A stretch of DNA of 10,154 nt, from assembly GCA_025938055.1 (NCBI GenBank), contig JAICQC010000147.1, positions 1 to 10,154 of the forward strand, in the 5' to 3' direction. Source of the stretch: Anaerolineales bacterium (GTDB taxonomy: Bacteria; Chloroflexota; Anaerolineae; Anaerolineales; Villigracilaceae). Below the pieces are notes generated by a model. That model did no database searches. It saw only the letters and a list, made by a program, of their open reading frames with translations, and was not told where the DNA came from. Made by a program: the position numbers and the translations under genes. The number at the start of each line of letters is the position of its first letter. Positions within the stretch are counted from its first letter, which is position 1. Below are positions 6,062 through 10,154 of the stretch, piece after piece.

Positions 6062-6912
6062 CAATGTTTATTCAAGAGGTCCTTTTTTAATTGGTCGACA
6101 CTTGAAAAACGTCCGTAGACCGCAGGGACCTCGGAGATCTGGATGGCAAGACGATCAGCACGTTTCGACGCTTGTTCGCGATCATGAATAGGATAGAAAT
6201 AATCCAGAGATTGGTCCAGCCGGGAACGGATCCGCTCCTGGAACGCGGGGAGATTCGGGGGCGTCAGAACGACCACGAAATCCGTCGGGCTGATATGGCC
6301 CAGAAAATCTTCGGCTGAGCCGGTTTCCTTCATGGTGTTGTGAATCATCAGGCTGATGGCGCGCAGCACGTCATCCGAGGCAACGAAGCCATACGCCTCG
6401 CGGAACGCGTCCAGGTGCTGAATACATATGTGGAGCAGCGCCCAGCCGCTCTTGTGGATGACGTCGGAGAGGTGTTCTTCTACGAGCGGTCCCTCGGGCA
6501 GGCCGCTCACGGGATTGGTCAACGAGCCCTGACTGACCCGCTTAAGTGCATTACGCACGCGCAGACGCAATTCCTGAACATCGAAAGGCTTGGTGATGTA
6601 ATCGTCCGCGCCGACTTCGAATCCCTGCAGCCGGTCGATGCGTTCGCGTTTTTCGGTAAGGAAGATGATTGGAATCTCGTTGGTGCGCCGATCGGACCGC
6701 ACACGCCTGGCAACTTCATAACCATCGATATCAGGCAGACGAATGTCCAGAATCATCAGGTCGGGAAGAACCGTTTGTGCAGCGCGCACTCCATCCTCGC
6801 CCCAGTTGACCGTAAACACCTCATAGCCCTGCACGCGGAAATAGGCATTCAACATCTCGGCTACGTCGAGATCGTCTTCCACAATCAGAATTTTGGATTT
6901 GGCCTCTGCCAC
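6061..6912 (-). CDS. Response regulator: REC domain plus degenerate GGDEF-like domain
   Basis: A 283-residue cytoplasmic protein. The N-terminal REC domain (about 6-122) has every key residue: acidic pocket E12/D13/D14, phospho-acceptor Asp56 in LMILDIRLPD, Thr86 and Lys108 in TKPF, so it should be phosphorylatable. The C-terminal part (about 131-280) follows the layout of a diguanylate cyclase: NPVSGLPEGPL corresponds to the DxLTGLxNR entry, LLHICIQHLDAF to the strand and helix after it, and SDDVLRAIS to the G/N-D-xL helix. The GGDEF active-site loop itself is replaced by HISPTDFVVVL, so cyclase activity is very unlikely. It may act as a sensor, a binding module or a protein-interaction domain. 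The start is GTG, with a GGCGGG 6 bases upstream. It lies 14 bases after the V4R gene and overlaps the mannosyltransferase start. No cognate histidine kinase is in the window. Confidence 0.87.
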   Translation of the reverse strand: MAEAKSKILIVEDDLDVAEMLNAYFRVQGYEVFTVNWGEDGVRAAQTVLPDLMILDIRLPDIDGYEVARRVRSDRRTNEIPIIFLTEKRERIDRLQGFEVGADDYITKPFDVQELRLRVRNALKRVSQGSLTNPVSGLPEGPLVEEHLSDVIHKSGWALLHICIQHLDAFREAYGFVASDDVLRAISLMIHNTMKETGSAEDFLGHISPTDFVVVLTPPNLPAFQERIRSRLDQSLDYFYPIHDREQASKRADRLAIQISEVPAVYGRFSSVDQLKKDLLNKH

Positions 6913-6926
6913 GATATTCCCGCCTG

Positions 6927-7562
6927 TTATGAAATGGGTTCTTTTTGAATGACAAACTCACAAACTGCATCACCCACGGCAACGCACTTTGACTCATTAA
7001 CGCGGAACTCATTCCCGCCCGAAACCCACTTTAGCGCCTCTTGCAGCAGGCCTGTTGCGATATAGCAGACTGGTTTATCCGCATTCGTACGTCCCCAGCA
7101 TACGGGACATTTGTGGATCGTCCAGATAAATTCTGTGTCTTTTTCTTCAACCGTGCTGTATTGATCGCTCAACTGAGAAAAGATTTTGGCAAATGCGGGC
7201 AATCCGATACGAAGCTTGGACTGAAGAGGCAGCACCACAAAAGCCAGGTCTGCTGCGCCAGCCAGCGCGCCAAAGTTCTTCAACGCGTCAGAGAAAGTGG
7301 CACGCCCGGCGCGCAGAGCCAGACCACGCCCCCCGCGTGGGCCGTACATTTCCTCCAGCGCCACACCGATCGCAGAAAGCTCGGCGAAATCGAAACCTTT
7401 ATCCAGGTTATCGGGTGGATAATTTTCAATATAATTATTCAAGCCACCGAGATTCAGGATGGCATTAAGTCCATTGCGGCCCATCACCTCTTCCAGAGAT
7501 TTGATGATGATGAGTCCGAACTTATTTGGATAATACAGACCGGTCTTTTGAACAGGGCTCAT
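6927..7562 (-). CDS. V4R domain protein (4-vinyl reductase / heme-NO-binding-like fold)
   Basis: A 211-residue soluble protein whose C-terminal part is a V4R domain. This family is predicted to bind small molecules, including hydrocarbons, through a metal-containing pocket. The conserved cysteine pattern is intact: HKCPVC (Cys152, Cys155), Cys166 in KPVCYIATG, then NESKCVAVGDAVCEF (Cys193, Gly197-Asp198, Cys201). The N-terminal half (1-140) is mainly helical and carries NLGGLNNYI and MYGPRGGRGLALRAGRATF, which look like the four-helix half of V4R/HNOB-related proteins and a possible dimer surface. The ATG is preceded by GGAG at 7 bases. The gene starts 12 bases after the Roadblock/LC7 stop, and this neighbour pairing suggests a shared sensory unit. 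The ligand is unknown, and a reductase reaction should not be assumed from the family name. Confidence 0.82.
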   Translation of the reverse strand: MSPVQKTGLYYPNKFGLIIIKSLEEVMGRNGLNAILNLGGLNNYIENYPPDNLDKGFDFAELSAIGVALEEMYGPRGGRGLALRAGRATFSDALKNFGALAGAADLAFVVLPLQSKLRIGLPAFAKIFSQLSDQYSTVEEKDTEFIWTIHKCPVCWGRTNADKPVCYIATGLLQEALKWVSGGNEFRVNESKCVAVGDAVCEFVIQKEPIS

Positions 7563-7574
7563 AACAAGACTCCA

Positions 7575-7946
7575 CTAAATCAGTTTCGACAGATCTTCGG
7601 CGGCGCGGCGCATGTCCAAAAGTATCAGGCCCAATTTTGCCTGTTCACGCGCAAGTGCAGTAAGAACCGCTTCCTCCCCTACGGACATAAGGACGACATA
7701 TCCCTTTTCTCCCTTGACATACACCTGTTCAAGCGAACCGCGTCCCAGTTCGGTTGCGATTCGCTCACCCAGTGACAGCATGGCGGCAGACATGGCGGAA
7801 ACACGATCTTCTTCGACGCCCTGAGGCAGGGCAGATGCGATGCTAAGACCGTCCACACTGACAACAGCAGAGGCTTCGATATCAGGCGAAGAAGCTTGCA
7901 GTTCTCGTAGACGGTCCACCATTTTTTGCGTGCGTGACGTTGACAA
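7575..7946 (-). CDS. Roadblock/LC7 domain protein (MglB-like)
   Basis: A 123-residue single-domain protein. The pattern is that of a Roadblock/LC7 fold: an N-terminal helix (MVDRLRELQ), the strand segment EASAVVSVDGLSIASALP (about 24-41), a helix with MSAAMLSLGERIATEL (52-67), the strands EQVYVKGEKGYVVLMSVG and EAVLTAL, then a closing helix (LLDMRRAAEDL). Bacterial members dimerise and often regulate small Ras-like GTPases, as MglB does for MglA. No GTPase gene lies in the window, so the partner is elsewhere or the protein works differently. The TTG start is chosen because a full AGGAGG (7953-7958) lies 6 bases upstream; the next in-frame ATG, at residue 9, lacks such a site. It is the first gene of the four-gene minus-strand operon. 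Confidence 0.87.
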   Translation of the reverse strand: MSTSRTQKMVDRLRELQASSPDIEASAVVSVDGLSIASALPQGVEEDRVSAMSAAMLSLGERIATELGRGSLEQVYVKGEKGYVVLMSVGEEAVLTALAREQAKLGLILLDMRRAAEDLSKLI

Positions 7947-7952
7947 GACAAC

Positions 7953-7958
7953 CCTCCT
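7953..7958 (-). promoter_or_regulatory. Strong Shine-Dalgarno of the Roadblock/LC7 gene
   Basis: On the minus strand this reads AGGAGG, a perfect match to the anti-Shine-Dalgarno partner, 6 bases before the TTG at 7946. It decides the start codon of the first gene in the operon. Confidence 0.8.
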
Positions 7959-7994
7959 GAATGGAGATGTGATGAGTCCAGTTTGGGAGCCAGG

Positions 7995-8025
7995 TGCGTA
8001 TAATTTTGGCTTGCGGATAATTTAG
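7995..8025. repeat. 17-bp-spaced direct repeat over the operon promoter
   Basis: TGCGTATAATTTTG (7995-8008) and TGCGGATAATTTAG (8012-8025) match at 12 of 14 positions and are offset by 17 bases. The second copy covers the predicted -10 box of the minus-strand promoter. It may be a regulator-binding repeat or a duplicated promoter segment. Confidence 0.5.
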
Positions 8026-8047
8026 CATAGTGGAGGAAAAGTGTCAA
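8019..8047 (-). promoter_or_regulatory. Sigma-70-type promoter of the Roadblock-V4R-REC-mannosyltransferase operon
   Basis: On the minus strand there is a perfect TTGACA (8042-8047), a 17-base spacer, then TAAATT (8019-8024), preceded by TGC, the extended -10 motif. The expected transcription start is near 8012, which leaves a leader of about 65 bases before the TTG at 7946. Confidence 0.7.
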
Positions 8048-8074
8048 GCCAGCCTGCCAGAAACGAAGCTGCAC

Positions 8075-8096
8075 GGCAGGAGGGATACCCGCTGCC
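8075..8096. promoter_or_regulatory. Imperfect dyad over the -35 region of the L,D-transpeptidase promoter
   Basis: GGCAG (8075-8079) and CTGCC (8092-8096) form the arms of a 22-base imperfect palindrome with 16 of 22 symmetric positions. It covers the place where the -35 box of the TATAAT promoter at 8103 should be. A further CCTGCC is at 8053-8058. It may be an operator, but no family of regulator is suggested. Confidence 0.35.
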
Positions 8097-8099
8097 CCA

Positions 8100-8108
8100 T
8101 GCTATAAT
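8100..8108 (+). promoter_or_regulatory. Extended -10 promoter of the L,D-transpeptidase gene
   Basis: TGCTATAAT is a perfect extended -10 element. The region 17 bases upstream has no TTGACA-like box, as expected for extended -10 promoters. Transcription would start near 8115, about 15 bases before the ATG at 8130. Confidence 0.6.
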
Positions 8109-8129
8109 CCGCAGACGATTTAAGAACCG

Positions 8130-9287
8130 ATGATGAAAAAAGTCTTCCTTTCCATTCCAGTTTTGGCTTTACTGTTCAGTTTATTCCCTCGGGCGAGCGC
8201 TTTGGCGCAAGGTATAACTCCCGGTGAAGAACCTGCGAGCGGCGCGGTAGTCTGCGCTCCCGATGTATATCTGACCCCTCCAGACGATTGCCTGCCCCTC
8301 GGGCCATCGACGTACATCACAGAAATGGCTAAACTCGGACTCACGTTTCCTGAGCGGGCTCTGCCTGCGCTCAAACCAGACCCCGCACTCACGCAGCTCC
8401 CTTATCTTTATTTCCAGTTGGAAGAGGATATTGTTCCTGTATTGAGTGGGCCCGGCGGTAATGACACCGGGCAAGCCTTTCAGCCGGGGTTTGTATATGT
8501 GTCTTATATCGACCGTGTCGAATCGAACGGCGTTTACTATATGCTTCAAAACGGCGGCTGGATTCCGGGAAAGGGTTCCCGCATTGGTGAATACTCTCGG
8601 TTTCAGGGATTGCAGTTCCGGGCTACGCCTCCAAATTCATTTGCCTGGCCGTTACCGTTTTATACTGGAAGCATACCCGTTTATCGAGTGCCCGGCTACA
8701 GCGCGCCGCTGACCAACAGGATCCTTTATCCCTATGTGGATATTGTCCGTGTCTATGATACCCAGACTGCAGATGGCGTGGAATGGAACCTGATCGGTCC
8801 TGACCAATGGGTGGAGGCGCGCATCCTGGCAACCGTTACACCCAACCCGGCTCCGCCCGAGGGCGTCACCACCGGCCGCTGGATCGACGTCGACCTCGCC
8901 GAACAAACCCTCTCTGTTTACGACAATCATCAATTGGTATTTGCCACCGTTATCGCCAGTGGGCTGGACCCGTTCTGGACACGACCGGGCATGTTCCAGA
9001 TCTATCAGAAAAAAGAAACAGAGACGATGCGCAACAATGACCCGACGGATTATTATTACCTGGACAACGTCCCATGGACCATGTACTTCGATAAAGCACG
9101 CGCCTTGCACGGGGCCTACTGGCGCACGCGCTTCGGGTATCCCCAGTCACATGGCTGTGTGAATTTATCGGTCGGAGATGCTCACTGGCTTTTTAATTGG
9201 GCGCACGAGGGCGATTATGTTTTTGTACATGATCCTTCCGGGCTTACACCCACCGATCCCGCGCTTTATCATGATTGGGCGTATTGA
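8130..9287 (+). CDS. Secreted L,D-transpeptidase (YkuD) with two SH3-like modules
   Basis: A 385-residue exported enzyme. YkuD enzymes form 3-3 peptidoglycan cross-links or attach proteins to the wall through a Cys nucleophile, and resist most beta-lactams. Residues 1-26 are a Sec signal peptide (MMKK, hydrophobic core, cleavage after ALA). Residues 27-88 form a spacer with two cysteines (42, 54). Two similar beta-rich segments, about 91-165 and 172-233, each end in a Trp-rich strand (GGWIPG, DQWVEA) and look like bacterial SH3 wall-binding modules. The YkuD domain covers about 249-368, with GRWIDVDLAEQTLSVY at its entry, His327 in LHGAYW and the catalytic SHGCVN (Cys343). The catalytic set is complete. 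Start: ATG 8130, or ATG 8133 in the same frame. The upstream gene is divergent, so it has its own promoter. Confidence 0.92.
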   Translation: MMKKVFLSIPVLALLFSLFPRASALAQGITPGEEPASGAVVCAPDVYLTPPDDCLPLGPSTYITEMAKLGLTFPERALPALKPDPALTQLPYLYFQLEEDIVPVLSGPGGNDTGQAFQPGFVYVSYIDRVESNGVYYMLQNGGWIPGKGSRIGEYSRFQGLQFRATPPNSFAWPLPFYTGSIPVYRVPGYSAPLTNRILYPYVDIVRVYDTQTADGVEWNLIGPDQWVEARILATVTPNPAPPEGVTTGRWIDVDLAEQTLSVYDNHQLVFATVIASGLDPFWTRPGMFQIYQKKETETMRNNDPTDYYYLDNVPWTMYFDKARALHGAYWRTRFGYPQSHGCVNLSVGDAHWLFNWAHEGDYVFVHDPSGLTPTDPALYHDWAY

Positions 9288-9312
9288 CACTTACTGGTGC
9301 ACATGGTAAACT
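9284..9312 (+). promoter_or_regulatory. Promoter of the tRNA-Asp gene
   Basis: A perfect TTGACA (9284-9289) lies 17 bases before TAAACT (9307-9312), with the extended -10 dinucleotide TG at 9304-9305. The -35 box overlaps the TGA stop of the L,D-transpeptidase gene. Transcription would start near 9319, giving a 5' tRNA leader of about 20 bases. Confidence 0.7.
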
Positions 9313-9339
9313 CCTGCCCGCTTGTTAGGAAAGAAAGTT

Positions 9340-9413
9340 GGTCCCGTGGTGTAGCGGCCTAACATGCGGCCCTGTCAAGGCCGAGATCGCGGGTTCGAAT
9401 CCCGTCGGGACCG
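9340..9413 (+). tRNA. tRNA-Asp (anticodon GTC)
   Basis: A 74-base cloverleaf can be folded by hand. The acceptor stem GGTCCCG pairs with CGGGACC with no mismatch. The D stem is GTGT/ACAT. The anticodon stem CGGCC/GGCCG holds the loop CTGTCAA with anticodon GTC. There is a 5-base variable loop, and the T stem GCGGG/CCCGT has the TTCGAAT loop. The discriminator base is G, as expected for tRNA-Asp identity. The 3' CCA is not encoded. It has its own promoter and an intrinsic terminator 10 bases after its end, so it is a single-gene transcription unit. Confidence 0.97.
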
Positions 9414-9422
9414 CTTGTATAG

Positions 9423-9456
9423 ACAACTTTGTGGATCCACAAAGTTGTTTTCTTTT
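9423..9456 (+). terminator. Intrinsic terminator of tRNA-Asp
   Basis: A perfect 26-base palindrome (9423-9448; arms ACAACTTTGTG and CACAAAGTTGT, 11 base pairs, GATC at the centre) is followed directly by a T-rich tract (TTTCTTTT pattern). Confidence 0.9.
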
Positions 9457-9668
9457 AGTTCGGATCTATCATTTTGTCTGTGACCAAGAAACACAACACT
9501 ATCGCTGCACTAAGGACGTAGGCGCAAGAAAGCTCAGTGAGACTGCGGAAAAGATTTGAACTTTCCTCGTTAGCAAAACTTTATGCTCAGAGCCATTTAT
9601 CGGACTGCCTTCAATACTCTCCAATTCATAAGTATGAGAGGGATATTGCACAAAAATACTTATTTTAG
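9457..9668. other. AT-rich intergenic stretch without a convincing gene
   Basis: The stretch between the tRNA terminator and the UbiA-family gene is richer in A and T than the genes around it. No RNA gene or known element is visible. A 57-codon reading frame on the minus strand (ATG at 9672 to TAG at 9499; begins MSKISIFVQYPSH) looks somewhat protein-like, but it has no Shine-Dalgarno sequence and its start lies inside the hairpin at 9669-9686. It may be a relic of a gene. No copy of the tRNA 3' end that would mark an attachment site was found in it. Confidence 0.5.
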
Positions 9669-9686
9669 ACATAATCGAAATTATGT
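9669..9686 (-). terminator. Possible terminator hairpin downstream of the UbiA-family gene
   Basis: A 7-bp perfect stem, ACATAAT paired with ATTATGT, has a TTCG tetraloop when read on the minus strand and lies about 24 bases after the UbiA stop. It is AT-only apart from one pair, and the tract after it (CTAAAATAAG) is not a clean T run, so terminator function is uncertain. Confidence 0.35.
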
Positions 9687-9709
9687 TTTACGCCATTGAT
9701 TACGAATCA

Positions 9710-10154
9710 TCAGCGCCAGAATTCGGGTAGGAAGATTCGAACAAGAACATCCACAATCAGGCTCAACACGAAAAGGGTGCCAAAGAAACGGTTATACCTA
9801 AATGCCATTGTCGCGAAGTAAAGAGGCCAGCCGCCCTGCCCTTCTGGAAAATTGGCGGGACGCGTTGTGGGTTTGGGGCGGAGGAACGCAGACAAAACGA
9901 TTCGCAACTGTGGAAGCGCGAGCAGAACGATGAAGAACAGGGGAGTGAAATACTGAGCAGCAACCAGATAAATCAGTAGGAAATATGACAGAATCATCAG
10001 TATGAGGACCAAATAGCGTGCCGCTTTCTCACCGATCAAGACGGGCAATGTATGAATTTTTTTCGCCTGATCCCCCTCAATTTTGTCGATATGCTTACCT
10101 AAGATGACTGTGGTGACCCCGAATGCGTAAGGCAAGGTTGCTAAAACCACAGTC
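9710..10154 (-). CDS. UbiA-family prenyltransferase, C-terminal part
   Basis: The C-terminal 148 or so residues of a UbiA-superfamily membrane prenyltransferase, which joins a polyprenyl chain to an aromatic or other acceptor, for example in quinone or lipid biosynthesis. The frame continues past the right edge; the GTG at 10150 is an internal valine, not a start. The segment KHIDKIEGDQAKKIHTLPV is the second Asp-rich motif of the family with its typical GxxTLPV-like ending, and GEKAARY follows. After it come hydrophobic helices at about residues 46-66, 70-90 and 121-140 (counting from the GTG), with a polar, Pro-rich loop between the last two (RPKPTTRPANFPEG). The first Asp-rich motif lies outside the window, so the acceptor cannot be assigned. 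The stop is intact. Confidence 0.85.
   Translation of the reverse strand, partial: TVVLATLPYAFGVTTVILGKHIDKIEGDQAKKIHTLPVLIGEKAARYLVLILMILSYFLLIYLVAAQYFTPLFFIVLLALPQLRIVLSAFLRPKPTTRPANFPEGQGGWPLYFATMAFRYNRFFGTLFVLSLIVDVLVRIFLPEFWR

Noticed and set aside
7041..7775. Open frame of 244 codons on the plus strand
   Set aside because: It is antisense to the V4R and Roadblock genes, both of which have clear domain signatures and ribosome binding sites.
9338..9559. Open frame of 73 codons on the plus strand
   Set aside because: It runs through the complete tRNA-Asp and its terminator, so it cannot be a normal gene.
9734..9742. GATTCGAAC, similar to the T-loop of a tRNA, as a possible attachment-site copy
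   Set aside because: The match is too short and lies inside the UbiA-family coding sequence; no longer identity with the tRNA-Asp 3' end is seen.
1..10154. CRISPR array, insertion sequence transposase, toxin-antitoxin pair or phage defence cluster
   Set aside because: No regularly spaced direct repeats, transposase motifs or defence-type domains were found. The window is mainly housekeeping, envelope and signalling genes.

Overview
The window looks like a bacterial chromosome segment of roughly 50% GC with dense, mostly co-directional genes. The mix of genes suggests a Chloroflexota (Anaerolineae-type) genome: an LCP protein, a lipoprotein with DUF348, G5 and 3D domains, a V4R protein paired with a Roadblock/LC7 protein, a DPM1-like mannosyltransferase, and a YkuD protein with bacterial SH3-like modules. 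This placement is inferred from gene content and family resemblance. No marker was compared against a database.

Layout, left to right. (1) Bases 2-1980, + strand: the 3' part of an inosine/uridine-type nucleoside hydrolase, then two tandem paralogous GNAT-like proteins of 251 residues each, closely packed. (2) Bases 1983-5301, + strand: a lipoprotein with DUF348, G5 and 3D domains; a 123-bp structured inverted-repeat element (3190-3312); an LCP (LytR-CpsA-Psr) protein; and rsmA, which overlaps the LCP gene and starts at TTG. (3) Bases 5309-7946, - strand: a four-gene operon of Roadblock/LC7 protein, V4R protein, REC protein with a degenerate GGDEF-like domain, and polyprenol-phosphate mannose synthase. 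It has a convincing promoter at 8019-8047. (4) Bases 7947-8129: a divergent regulatory region with two promoters and repeat structures. (5) Bases 8130-9287, + strand: a secreted L,D-transpeptidase. (6) Bases 9284-9456: promoter, tRNA-Asp(GTC) and a very clear intrinsic terminator. (7) Bases 9457-9709: an AT-rich stretch without a convincing gene. (8) Bases 9710-10154, - strand: the C-terminal part of a UbiA-family prenyltransferase that runs off the right edge.

Much of the window concerns the cell envelope. The 3D lipoprotein and the L,D-transpeptidase act on or near peptidoglycan, LCP proteins attach glycopolymers to the wall, and the mannose synthase supplies lipid-linked mannose. The most unusual parts are the 123-bp palindromic element between the lipoprotein and LCP genes, the Roadblock/V4R/degenerate-GGDEF operon that ends in a glycosyltransferase, and the tandem GNAT-like pair in which one copy has lost the key loop glycine.
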